DNA of 64,000 bases from NCBI RefSeq assembly GCF_000766945.1, contig NZ_ALBT01000032.1, forward strand, positions 295,433 through 359,432, in the 5' to 3' direction. This stretch comes from Cellvibrio mixtus subsp. mixtus J3-8 (GTDB lineage: Bacteria; Pseudomonadota; Gammaproteobacteria; Pseudomonadales; Cellvibrionaceae). The notes beneath the pieces are model-generated. The model did not search any database. It was not told the origin of the DNA and was given only the letters and a program-made list of their open reading frames with translations. Shown here piece by piece: positions 7,755 to 15,607 of the stretch. Numbering within the stretch: the stretch's first letter is position 1; each line of letters starts with the position of its first letter. A program made the position numbers and the translations under genes.

Positions 7755-8771
7755 TTAATTTCTAACGTTATTGCTATCTTCCTGATTTTCCTCGTTGCTT
7801 GCACGGAGCTTTTTGGCCCGGCTTTCAAAAATAAAATAAATTAAAATGGCTATTGCCAATGGTATTAAAAAATAAATAACCCTATATCCGATCAAGGCGG
7901 CCAAAATAGTGCCTTTGGACAATTGATGCTGTAACAACGTGATGAAAATAGTTTCCAGTACACCGAGTCCCGCAGGAATATGTGTAATAACGCCGGCAAT
8001 AGCACCGATCAATAAAATTCCCAACACAGTGGGATAACTTACTTTGCCATCTGGCAGCAGTGTAAATATCAGTAGTCCCATCAGTGACCAATTCAGGATG
8101 GCCATACCTGCCTGGATAAATGACAAGCTCGATTCAGGCAAACTTAATTCATGACGGAATACAGTTATCGAGCGTCGTTTGGAAAATTTGCAGGCAAATA
8201 AATATAAAATAGCAACTGCAACCATTGCTGCTCCAATGACTTGTAATGCAGTTGTCCCTATTTTCCAGTTATCAGGAAGGCTAATTAATCCAAATAAAAA
8301 AATTGTACCAGCAAGAATCAAATAACCCAGCCAATTTGTTATCCAGTTCATGCTAAGTATTTTGGTAATGGTGGGAACATCCAGGCCGAGTCGTGAATAA
8401 AGCCGATAACGCAGTGCAATTCCTCCAACCCAACTGGAGAGATTAAGATTAAATGCATAGCACACAAACCCTAAAGGAATAATTTGCGTGGAAGGAATTG
8501 TGTGTCCGGTGTATTTTTTTCCGATGAGGTCATAGCTTGCAAAAATACAATAGCTAAATAAGGCAATCGCGATGCCTATTAGTAATGTTGATATCTTATA
8601 AGAGGTAAGTGCTTCCTTTACTTCTTGCCATTCTATTTGCTTGACAAGCGAAAATAATAGAACCGGGACGAGTATAAAAAAAAATATTGTTAATCCTCGT
8701 TTCAACCAGATCATTTTTTTACTGGGCTGGTTGTGGCTCTTGGTATAGGTGGATGCTTCGGCAGTAGTCAT
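7755..8771 (-). CDS. ybhN: Lysylphosphatidylglycerol synthase-like integral membrane protein (YbhN family)
   Basis: Inner-membrane protein of 338 residues with about eight hydrophobic segments, the first near residues 28-45, preceded by a basic cytoplasmic N-terminus. It matches the UPF0104 / LPG-synthase transmembrane region family without the cytosolic tRNA-dependent transferase domain, so it should not be called MprF. Its start overlaps the clsB stop by 4 bp (ATGA). The order ybhP-clsB(ybhO)-ybhN matches E. coli. Its molecular role is unclear; the operon suggests phospholipid or envelope homeostasis. Confidence 0.82.
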   Translation of the reverse strand: MTTAEASTYTKSHNQPSKKMIWLKRGLTIFFFILVPVLLFSLVKQIEWQEVKEALTSYKISTLLIGIAIALFSYCIFASYDLIGKKYTGHTIPSTQIIPLGFVCYAFNLNLSSWVGGIALRYRLYSRLGLDVPTITKILSMNWITNWLGYLILAGTIFLFGLISLPDNWKIGTTALQVIGAAMVAVAILYLFACKFSKRRSITVFRHELSLPESSLSFIQAGMAILNWSLMGLLIFTLLPDGKVSYPTVLGILLIGAIAGVITHIPAGLGVLETIFITLLQHQLSKGTILAALIGYRVIYFLIPLAIAILIYFIFESRAKKLRASNEENQEDSNNVRN

Positions 8772-10045
8772 GAAATACTTCCCTTATCATAAGTTTTAAT
8801 AGGGCCCTCTCCATTATTTTCTTCATGAGGCTGGGTGGCTTTTTTGGACCAAAAACGCCGTTTTGGAAGGATGTGTTTAAATGTTGGCGCATGTGCAGGC
8901 AGCCAGCCAGCTATTGATGGGAATACCCTTAGGAAATAAAAGCTGATAAAAATAAGTGGAACGCGCCACCAATAACCTCGCTGTGCGAGTTCCAGGTCGA
9001 TTCTGTGGGAATGTTGTTGGATAAGTTCGTTGAGGTGGGCATCAATTTTCTGGTTTAATTTTTTGTCCTGGATAATGACATTGGCTTCAAGGTTTAGTGA
9101 AAAGCTGAGCGGGTCCAGATTGCTGGAACCAACGGTAACCCACTCATCATCGACAATAGCAATTTTTCCATGTAGGCTCCTTTGGTTATATTCGTAAATT
9201 TTCACATCAGAGCGCAATAGATATTTGTAAAGCAAGCGCGATAAAGCGGTAACCCACGGCATATCAGGCCGGCCCTGCATAATTAAGGTAACTTCAACAC
9301 CACGCATTGTTGCACGACGTAGCGATAACAAAAAATAATAGCGAGGAAAGAAATAGGCATTGGCAATAACGATGCGTTTTTTAGCAAGGCGGATCGCCAG
9401 GAGATATTGTTTTTCAATATCTTTTTTGTGGGATATATTATCGCGTTCCACCAGTAAAACCTTGCTATCCCCGGCAGGTTTACAGGTTTCTTCCTCTGCT
9501 GCTTTCAAGCGGGATCGTTGTTCTTTCCTGCTTAATTCCTGCAATGAAAGCCGCAGACAGGTTCTGTAAACGTCTGCGACAATGGGGCCACGTAATTCAA
9601 CTGCATAATCTTGCTTGGCTTTCTTCCCGGCGTCCATCATGTGATCTGCGGAATAATTTATCCCACCAATAAACGCAATTTCGCGATCTACTACGACAAT
9701 TTTCCGATGTAGCCGCCGGAACAAATTAAGTCGCACTCCCAATAGTTTTGGTTGCGGATCAAAAATGTGAAGTTTTACACCACTGTCAGTCATTGCCTTT
9801 ACAAAATCCTTGCTCAGATCCCAAGTGCCATAATCATCGACTGTAAAGTCAACGCGTACACCATTGCGCGCGGCCTTGATCAAGGCTTGTTGAAGCCGGT
9901 GACCAACCTTGTCTTCATAAAGAATAAATGTTTCCACGATAACTTCTTTTTTTGCATTTTCAATACATTCAAATACCCGTGGATAAAATTCTTCGCCGTT
10001 GATCAGCAAATCGACTTTATTGCCATCGCGCCAATTGTTTTTCAT
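8768..10045 (-). CDS. clsB: Cardiolipin synthase B
   Basis: Phospholipase D superfamily enzyme (425 residues) that makes cardiolipin from phosphatidylglycerol or phosphatidylethanolamine and other donors. Both HKD motifs are present: H-R-K-I-V-V-V-D with IGGIN downstream in the first half, and H-G-K-I-A-I-V-D with VGSSNLDP in the second. There is no long N-terminal membrane region as in ClsA; a hydrophobic stretch near residues 362-380 (WWRVPLIFISFYFL) could anchor it. It is the middle gene of the ybhP-clsB-ybhN operon and overlaps ybhN by 4 bp. Confidence 0.9.
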   Translation of the reverse strand: MKNNWRDGNKVDLLINGEEFYPRVFECIENAKKEVIVETFILYEDKVGHRLQQALIKAARNGVRVDFTVDDYGTWDLSKDFVKAMTDSGVKLHIFDPQPKLLGVRLNLFRRLHRKIVVVDREIAFIGGINYSADHMMDAGKKAKQDYAVELRGPIVADVYRTCLRLSLQELSRKEQRSRLKAAEEETCKPAGDSKVLLVERDNISHKKDIEKQYLLAIRLAKKRIVIANAYFFPRYYFLLSLRRATMRGVEVTLIMQGRPDMPWVTALSRLLYKYLLRSDVKIYEYNQRSLHGKIAIVDDEWVTVGSSNLDPLSFSLNLEANVIIQDKKLNQKIDAHLNELIQQHSHRIDLELAQRGYWWRVPLIFISFYFLRVFPSIAGWLPAHAPTFKHILPKRRFWSKKATQPHEENNGEGPIKTYDKGSIS

Positions 10046-10098
10046 AAAAATTTCCTGACTATCGTGTGTCTTTTTTGATGAAAAATTTTTTTCTTTCT

Positions 10099-10929
10099 TT
10101 ACAAATGTATTTCAACAATTAATGGTGCATGATCAGACAGGTGTGACCAGGGTTTTCTGGAGAGCACTTCCGGATTAGATGCACTTGCGTTACGAATATA
10201 AATTCTATCCAAGCAAAGAAGGGGCCATCGTGCTGGAAAACTCTTTGCAGGTTTTCCGTAGTGGCTGACAAAAACTTCATTCATATTGGCTGTAGAAAGG
10301 ATTTTATCCGCACGTTGACGCCAGTCATTAAAATCGCCCGCCACAATTACGGGTGATGTTGGAGAAAAACTTTCAATTAATTCCTGCAATAATATTAATT
10401 GTTGTTGCCGATGGTTTTCCCGCAAGCCCAAATGCACGCAAATAGCATGAACCTCATCATGCCCGGGAACTTTTAAAACGGAATGTAGCAATCCCCTTTG
10501 TTCAATTGTGCCTATGGATACATCCAGATTTCGAAAACGAATGATGGGATATTTTGAAAGTAAAGCATTGCCATGGTCGCCATCGGGATAAACCGCATTA
10601 CGACCATAGGAAAATTCCGGCCACATGCTGTCGGCTAAAAATTCATACTGAGGAACACTGGGCCAATTTGAATGGCGCAGGGCATGGCGATTGTGGCTGC
10701 CGTGGACTTCCTGTAAAAAAACTACATCAGTAGAAAGGCTGCGTACAGCATCGCGTAATTCGGGTAGCACAAAACGTCGGTTTAATATGTTAAAACCTTT
10801 GTGCATATTTAATGTGAGCAATCTTAATGTATGAACATCGGGTTTCATCTCTGTGAGTTTGATTGCTTCTTTTTCAGGAATAATTATTCCTTCCCGGGAA
10901 TTTTTTTCTGAGTCAGCATAAATATTCAT
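10099..10929 (-). CDS. ybhP: Endonuclease/exonuclease/phosphatase family protein (YbhP)
   Basis: Member of the metal-dependent EEP fold (276 residues). Visible motifs are LTLNMHKG (metal-site Asn) at about residues 38-45, FLQEVHG (catalytic Glu) near 72-78, AGDFNDWR near 197-204 and the C-terminal SDHAPLIVE with the catalytic His. The substrate is not known; YbhP homologues sit with clsB and ybhN, so a lipid or phosphodiester substrate is possible. The first 27 residues precede the recognisable fold, and the Met at residue 28 is an alternative start. It is first in the three-gene minus-strand operon. Confidence 0.85.
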   Translation of the reverse strand: MNIYADSEKNSREGIIIPEKEAIKLTEMKPDVHTLRLLTLNMHKGFNILNRRFVLPELRDAVRSLSTDVVFLQEVHGSHNRHALRHSNWPSVPQYEFLADSMWPEFSYGRNAVYPDGDHGNALLSKYPIIRFRNLDVSIGTIEQRGLLHSVLKVPGHDEVHAICVHLGLRENHRQQQLILLQELIESFSPTSPVIVAGDFNDWRQRADKILSTANMNEVFVSHYGKPAKSFPARWPLLCLDRIYIRNASASNPEVLSRKPWSHLSDHAPLIVEIHL

Positions 10930-11502
10930 AATGCATCACCATAACAGGAAAGTGCATTTACATAAGTGCTAAATGGGCGACCGTTTGAAAAGCCGATATT
11001 TAGAAAGTCTTGCAGGGCTAATTAATTGACCCTTGTTAGGCCAAAATAATTCAATATTTCTTTTTAATGTAACAGTCACGACTGTTGCTCACATAGTTTT
11101 TAAAAACATGTAGGTTTTGATGATGGAGCATGTAAATTTTTCAAAAGGAGAGAGCCTGAAAATTAGGTAAAAATTTGCAGTCTTGTGGCTTTTTTTAAAG
11201 GTTCCGCTATTCAGGGATGATGTCGGGCTCAAAAAGAGTGAGAGATAATATTTTCATTTTTACGTGTTATCCCCAATACCTTATAACCAAATATGAGATT
11301 TTTTGTGGTTTTTTAGGATCAATCATTGGCAAAAAATAGTGGGGCTTTTTGCAATACAGATGTTAATTGGTTGTTTTTTGTTCTATGAATGTGCCTTTTA
11401 ATGACTAGTGGCATCAGCTGACGAAAGTGCTACCATGCGCTCCTGTTTTGTAGCATTTAACCGGTTTTTTTCAAAGCCAAGACAATAAATAGAGGTATCC
11501 TC
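10930..11502. other. 573-bp AT-rich gap without a recognisable gene
   Basis: The gap separates the minus-strand ybhP operon from the plus-strand sapC gene and should contain both promoters. It is rich in homopolymeric A and T runs. No convincing ORF, tRNA or terminator was seen. AGAGG at 11491-11495 is the ribosome binding site for sapC. Confidence 0.5.
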
Positions 11503-12246
11503 GTGGCCAAGCAATTAATGATTTACGACAACATTCAGCCATTGTCATCTGACGTTCATCGCAACTGGGCTGTACAGGTGGATAACTATTCATTTGTATC
11601 CAACATAATTTCTGCTCCAGTGCTTGCAACGGAAATTCCATTTGCTGCGGGTGAGTTCCCTATCGTTTTCTCCGCAACTGCTAATGAGGGTGAGTATATT
11701 CCTCTGGCGATTATGGGGCTGAAAGAAGGCGAAAACCTGTGCCTGAATGAGAGCAATCAATTTACTACCCGTTACATCCCGGCGTTTATTCGTCGTTATC
11801 CATTTGTGTTGGGTGGTGATAAAAATGCGGATACCCTCGCATTATGTATTGATGAGGGTAGCAGTGCAGTCATTAAAGATGGTAGCAAAGGTCGTCCACT
11901 ATTCGAAGAGAGCGGTGAACAATCAGCGCATCTGAAGGAGGTCGTAGAGTTTTTAAAGGATTACCAATATCGCGCCGAAATGACCAAATTATTTTGCAAA
12001 CGTTTGCATGAGTTAAAATTACTTGAGCCAATGCAAGCGAACATCACGTTCAAAGGGCGCGAAGATGCCAACATGAACCTGATGGGATTCTATGTAGTCA
12101 AGCGTGAAAAATTAAAAGAATTAAGTGATGCCGATGCATTGGATTTATTCAAGAAAGATGGATTGGAGTTGATTTATAGCCACATTCAATCACTATCCAA
12201 CCTGAATGAATTAATTAATAAAAAGTCGCAAAAGCTTGGTGTTTGA
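11503..12246 (+). CDS. SapC family protein
   Basis: A 247-residue SapC-family protein starting at GTG, with AGAGG 8 bases upstream. The family is recognised by the segment after residue 25 (APVLATEIPFAAGEFPIVF), by YIPLAIMGL near residue 65 and by the YIPAFIRRYPFVL motif near residues 91-103. SapC was first linked to S-layer-associated proteins in Campylobacter, but in proteobacteria it is a cytosolic-looking protein with no signal peptide and undefined function, and the name should not be taken as S-layer function. It appears monocistronic and ends in a strong terminator. Confidence 0.8.
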   Translation: MAKQLMIYDNIQPLSSDVHRNWAVQVDNYSFVSNIISAPVLATEIPFAAGEFPIVFSATANEGEYIPLAIMGLKEGENLCLNESNQFTTRYIPAFIRRYPFVLGGDKNADTLALCIDEGSSAVIKDGSKGRPLFEESGEQSAHLKEVVEFLKDYQYRAEMTKLFCKRLHELKLLEPMQANITFKGREDANMNLMGFYVVKREKLKELSDADALDLFKKDGLELIYSHIQSLSNLNELINKKSQKLGV

Positions 12247-12276
12247 TTTAAGCCTTGAATTAGTGAATTTCTCTCG

Positions 12277-12305
12277 GCCGGGATCTTGTTGATCCCGGCT
12301 TTTTC
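12277..12305 (+). terminator. Rho-independent terminator after sapC
   Basis: Perfect 9-bp stem GCCGGGATC / GATCCCGGC with a TTGTT loop, followed by TTTTTC. Confidence 0.9.
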
Positions 12306-12348
12306 ATTTTGGGGAAATGAAAATTAATAAGGCTTTAACCTTTGAGGA

Positions 12349-12660
12349 TTAACGATTTCGTTGGCGGGCTGCCAGTTGTTTTACCTTGCGTTCGGCGCTG
12401 GAAAATGCATCGCGCACTGCAACATGAATAGATTCGTCGTCCTGAGTGATTGCAACGGGGTGGCCTTTGATATCCAGTTCAATAGAGGCCCGGAATTGTT
12501 TACCTTTGTGTTTGTGGTTGTGGGGGGTATCAAGAACAACGCGACTATGAACTATCTGGTCGGTATAGCGATTGAGCTTTTCCAGCTTCTTGGTAATGAT
12601 CTCGTTGAGTGCAGCAGAAGAATCCAAATCACGATATACAACGTCGACAGCAGGTTTCAT
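12349..12660 (-). CDS. hpf: Ribosome hibernation promoting factor / RaiA family, short form
   Basis: Small protein (103 residues) that binds the 30S decoding region and inactivates ribosomes in stationary phase. It has the sigma-54-modulation fold: an N-terminal strand (VDVVYRDLDSS), a helix (LNEIITKKLEKLNRY), central strands with HKHKGKQFRASIELDI, and a C-terminal basic helix (DAFSSAERKVKQLAARQRNR). It lacks the C-terminal dimerisation domain of long HPF. It is not next to rpoN here, unlike many gammaproteobacteria, so it may be a second paralogue. Ribosome binding site AAGGAG is visible upstream on the minus strand. Confidence 0.85.
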   Translation of the reverse strand: MKPAVDVVYRDLDSSAALNEIITKKLEKLNRYTDQIVHSRVVLDTPHNHKHKGKQFRASIELDIKGHPVAITQDDESIHVAVRDAFSSAERKVKQLAARQRNR

Positions 12661-12733
12661 CGTAAAGCTCCTTAACGTTTATGTTAGAGGACTGAGGTTC
12701 CGAATTGGTTTCGCGAACAATCTTGGCCCTCAC

Positions 12734-12767
12734 TTCTTATATTGCTCATCCCAAAATAAATTTCAAG
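12734..12767 (-). promoter_or_regulatory. Possible promoter of hpf
   Basis: On the minus strand TTGAAA (from CTTGAAA at 12767-12761) is followed after about 17-18 bases by ATATAA, a plausible sigma70-type -35/-10 pair about 80 bases before the hpf start. Spacing is acceptable but there is no other evidence. Confidence 0.35.
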
Positions 12768-12916
12768 TTTTTCTTACAATTTTCTTAATAACATTTGAGC
12801 TGTTTATTATTATTTAATGGCATTAATGCTTATATCCCGGTTTTGATGCGACATAATGGAGCGCGGCTGCCTGGATAGAATAATATCTATTAGGCGATTT
12901 TAGGGAGCGGATGACT

Positions 12917-13816
12917 ATGAAATCAGTATTGGTAACTGGCGGAACAGGATTTATTGGTGTTCCTTTGGTTAAGGCGTTAAGTGCTGGCAATCATCAAGTT
13001 ACTGTTTTAACGCGTGACCCCTCGGCGGCCAGGAGACAATTGTCAGGCGCTGTAAATGTTATTGCCACACTTGATGCCCTGAATTGTATTCCCGATGTTG
13101 TGGTAAACCTGGCGGGCGAGCCTTTGGCCGCGCGACGCTGGTCAGCAGAAACGAAGGCATTTATCTGGGATAGCCGAATCGGGTTTACTGATAAGTTGTT
13201 CGATTTTTTTGAGCGGAAGGGCAAGTTTCCTGCACGGATAATTAATGGCAGTGCAATCGGGTATTACGGCAATTGTGGCGACCAGATGTTAGATGAGCGA
13301 AAGCCGGCAGGCACTGATTTTGCGGCGCAACTTTGTCGTGATTGGGAATTATCTGCAAAGCAATTTGAGCAGCGAGGCTCCAGTTTATGTGTGTTGCGTA
13401 TTGGCATCGTGTTGGGAACCAATGGCGGTGCGCTTAAGCAGATATTACCTGCGTTTCGGTTGGGCTTGGGTGGCCCGATGGGAAGCGGCAAACAGTATAT
13501 GTCCTGGATTCATATTGATGATATGGTCAGGTTGATCCTTTTTGTAATTGATCATCCGGTTGTCACGGGGCCGGTAAATGCTGTTTCTACGGAGCCAGTT
13601 ACCAATTTTGAGTTTTCGCGTATTTTAGCCAGTGTGTTGCGTCGGCCTGCATTGCTTCCCATGCCTGCCTTTGTATTACGCCTTCTGTTTGGTGAAATTG
13701 CAGATGTTATTTTGCTCGCTAGCCAGCGAGTATTGCCGACCCAGGCGCTTGGTGGCGGTTTTGAATTTCGCTATCCGGATTTGAAGGATGCTTTTGAGGA
13801 TTTGTTAATTAAATAA
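12917..13816 (+). CDS. TIGR01777 family NAD-dependent epimerase (YfcH-like)
   Basis: Extended short-chain dehydrogenase-like protein of about 299 residues. The N-terminal Rossmann motif is GGTGFIG, followed by VVNLAGEPLAARRW, typical of the YfcH/SulA-type branch. The segment with NGSAIGYYGN holds the Y in the usual catalytic region, and SWIHIDDMVRLI is the family signature. The substrate is unknown. The ATG at 12917 is preferred because AGGGAG (12902-12907) lies 9 bases away; the in-frame ATG at 12911 would be only 3 bases from it. No partner genes are evident. Confidence 0.85.
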   Translation: MKSVLVTGGTGFIGVPLVKALSAGNHQVTVLTRDPSAARRQLSGAVNVIATLDALNCIPDVVVNLAGEPLAARRWSAETKAFIWDSRIGFTDKLFDFFERKGKFPARIINGSAIGYYGNCGDQMLDERKPAGTDFAAQLCRDWELSAKQFEQRGSSLCVLRIGIVLGTNGGALKQILPAFRLGLGGPMGSGKQYMSWIHIDDMVRLILFVIDHPVVTGPVNAVSTEPVTNFEFSRILASVLRRPALLPMPAFVLRLLFGEIADVILLASQRVLPTQALGGGFEFRYPDLKDAFEDLLIK

Positions 13817-13833
13817 AATTTTTAAATGTCACG

Positions 13834-13861
13834 CTTGAAATGTTTCAGCTGGGCCTTATTT
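13834..13861 (+). promoter_or_regulatory. Sigma32-like heat-shock promoter of the hsp20 gene
   Basis: CTTGAAA at 13834-13840 matches the sigma32 -35 consensus exactly. Thirteen bases later CCTTATTT (13854-13861) matches the -10 consensus CCCCATNT at all but two defined positions. This places transcription start near 13868, giving a leader of about 92 bases. Confidence 0.65.
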
Positions 13862-13903
13862 AAGTTATGCGATGGCTCAATAGAGGATCGCGTTCATGTA
13901 AAC

Positions 13904-13962
13904 GACTCGATCAATCGATGAGTCACATTGTTAATATTGCTCTTGTTGAGGATATTTTTATG
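13904..13962 (+). promoter_or_regulatory. ROSE-type RNA thermometer in the hsp20 leader
   Basis: The ribosome binding site GAGGA (13948-13952) can pair with TTGCTC (13937-13942) across the loop TTGTT. The pairing gives C-G, T-A and C-G, then a G-G mismatch and a further pair. UUGCU opposite the ribosome binding site with a mismatched G is the hallmark of ROSE elements in front of ibpA-like genes. A second upstream hairpin, GACT-CGAT / ATCG-AGTC with a 3-base bulge, spans 13904-13924. Heating would open the weak stem and permit translation. Confidence 0.65.
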
Positions 13963-14430
13963 CGTAGTTTTGATTTTTCTCCTTTATACCGTTCCGCAAT
14001 TGGTTTTGATCGTATGGCGAATCTGTTGGATAACCTTGCGCGGACAGAGCAAAACCAACCGTCCTACCCACCGTACAATATTGAATTGACAGGTGAAGAT
14101 AAATATCGAATTACCATGGCGGTCGCCGGCTTTGACCAGTCTGAACTAACCATTGAGGTTAATCAGAACAATTTGACGGTATCTGCTAATAAAACGTCTG
14201 AAACTGAGCAGCGCACTTATTTGCACCAGGGAATTGCTGCACGCAGTTTTGAGCGGCGCTTCCAATTGGCAGATCATGTACAGGTACAATCTGCCAATTA
14301 TGAAAATGGTTTATTGCATATCGATTTACAACGTATTATTCCGGAAGCATTAAAGCCGCGTACTATTCCGATTGGTGTACAAACAACTGAAAAATTAACC
14401 ATGGTGCCCGCTGCGACAAATGCAGCATAA
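13960..14430 (+). CDS. Small heat-shock protein, IbpA-like Hsp20
   Basis: ATP-independent chaperone (156 residues) that holds unfolding proteins for later refolding. The N-terminus MRSFDFSPLYRSAIGFDRM is typical of IbpA/IbpB. The alpha-crystallin domain covers about residues 38-130 (NIELTGEDKYRITMAVAGF to ENGLLHIDLQR), followed by a C-terminal tail with the conserved I-P-I (RTIPIGV). The ATG at 13960 is chosen over an upstream in-frame ATG at 13867 because it has GAGGA at proper spacing and begins at the family N-terminus. It carries its own sigma32-like promoter and a ROSE-type leader. Confidence 0.92.
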   Translation: MRSFDFSPLYRSAIGFDRMANLLDNLARTEQNQPSYPPYNIELTGEDKYRITMAVAGFDQSELTIEVNQNNLTVSANKTSETEQRTYLHQGIAARSFERRFQLADHVQVQSANYENGLLHIDLQRIIPEALKPRTIPIGVQTTEKLTMVPAATNAA

Positions 14431-14445
14431 ACTTTCAGGGGGCCG

Positions 14446-14486
14446 CACATAAAAAAATCCTCGCTGTGCGGGGATTTTTTTATGTG
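14446..14486. terminator. Bidirectional terminator between hsp20 and glxA-like genes
   Basis: A long inverted repeat, CACATAAAAAAATCC to GGATTTTTTTATGTG, around a GC-rich core. Seven A on one side and seven T on the other serve both convergent genes. Confidence 0.9.
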
Positions 14487-15484
14487 CTAAATAATTTTGC
14501 GCGAACCGTGTCTCTGTATTCGTTGGGTGTTGTCGATAAATGTTTTTTAAATAGGCGGGTAAAATAACCCGTGTCTTCATAACCAATTTTATCGGCAATT
14601 TCGCTAATCGATAAATTGCTTGTTTTTAATAAATCTTTTGCTGTGTTAATTCGTATTTCCTGTAAATACTCCAACGGGGTTTGTCCGAGTGCAGCTTTAA
14701 AGCGGCGATTGAGTGTGCGTATGCTCATGCTGAAACGTTCTGCAATTTGCGGAAATAATATCTCGCGATGGTAATTGTCTTGTAGCCATATTTGAATCTG
14801 GGTGATTTGTTCATCCGGGTGCGGGTTTTCGCTCGCTTCAAAAAAGCCGCTCGTTTCATAGGCTTTGCGAATTTCGTGAGAAAAGTGTCGCTCAACGTGG
14901 CTCGCAATTGCTTTGCCAAAAAAGCGTTGAATAAAATGTACTGTTAAATCGGCAAGTGAATTGACACTTGCGGCACAATAAAGATTTCCTGCCTGGGTGA
15001 TAAAATATTGCCGTTTAAGTTGTACCTGCGGGTAATCTTTTTGGAACTGATCGAAATAGTGCCAGTGTGTGGTCGCTGCTTTTCCATCCAATAATCCCGC
15101 CTCAGCCAAAAAGCAGCAGCCAGTACCTACGGCACTAATGATCGCTCCGTTTTGGTATTGCTCCCGCAACCAATCGAGCAAGACTGTGTGTTGCTTAACG
15201 ATAGGGCGGGGGTTACGCCATAGGCCGGGAATATAAATCAGGTCACTTGCCGGGTTATCACTAACGCTTAGGTCTGGTTGCCAGCGCAACCCGGTGCGGG
15301 TGGCAACGGCATCTGTAGTTAATCCCAGGGTTTTTATTTGCAGGGGGCGACGTTGATCAGCAGGGAGCATGGTATGCATGGCGCTTTCTGCTGCCAATAA
15401 CATTTCCATCGGGAGGGTGCTGCTCGTGGTAAGCATGCGTTCACACAGGATGAAGTGAATTCGAATGGGGAGGTTCTGGCGCAT
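14480..15484 (-). CDS. GlxA-type transcriptional regulator (DJ-1/PfpI domain plus AraC DNA-binding domain)
   Basis: Transcription factor of 334 residues with two parts. An N-terminal DJ-1/PfpI (glutamine amidotransferase-like) sensor domain covers about residues 7-190 and contains SAVGTGCCFLAEAGLLDGK at the nucleophile-elbow position. A C-terminal AraC-type double helix-turn-helix covers about 230-330, with ERFSMSIRTLNRRFKAALGQTPLEYLQ and the second helix pair ending in FKKHLSTTPNEYR. Ligand and targets are unknown. It is divergent from fabY across a 120-bp gap, so regulation of fabY is possible but unproven. Confidence 0.88.
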   Translation of the reverse strand: MRQNLPIRIHFILCERMLTTSSTLPMEMLLAAESAMHTMLPADQRRPLQIKTLGLTTDAVATRTGLRWQPDLSVSDNPASDLIYIPGLWRNPRPIVKQHTVLLDWLREQYQNGAIISAVGTGCCFLAEAGLLDGKAATTHWHYFDQFQKDYPQVQLKRQYFITQAGNLYCAASVNSLADLTVHFIQRFFGKAIASHVERHFSHEIRKAYETSGFFEASENPHPDEQITQIQIWLQDNYHREILFPQIAERFSMSIRTLNRRFKAALGQTPLEYLQEIRINTAKDLLKTSNLSISEIADKIGYEDTGYFTRLFKKHLSTTPNEYRDTVRAKLFST

Positions 15485-15607
15485 ATTGGATACATCGCAC
15501 TAATGTTTTGGCCAATTTAACACTAAAAATGACCGAAATGGCAGGGACAAGCTTATAAGGAGTCCATACACTGTGATTATCAGTGTTGTTTTGTTATGGA
15601 GTTTCCT

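Noticed and set aside
7755..8771. Lysylphosphatidylglycerol synthase (mprF)
   Set aside because: Only the membrane part of the family is present; the tRNA-dependent transferase domain is missing, as in YbhN.
10930..11502. Hidden gene or RNA in the 573-bp gap
   Set aside because: No convincing ORF, tRNA or structured RNA could be seen; an Rfam search would be needed.
11503..12246. S-layer secretion function for SapC
   Set aside because: No signal peptide, no S-layer genes nearby; the name reflects family history only.
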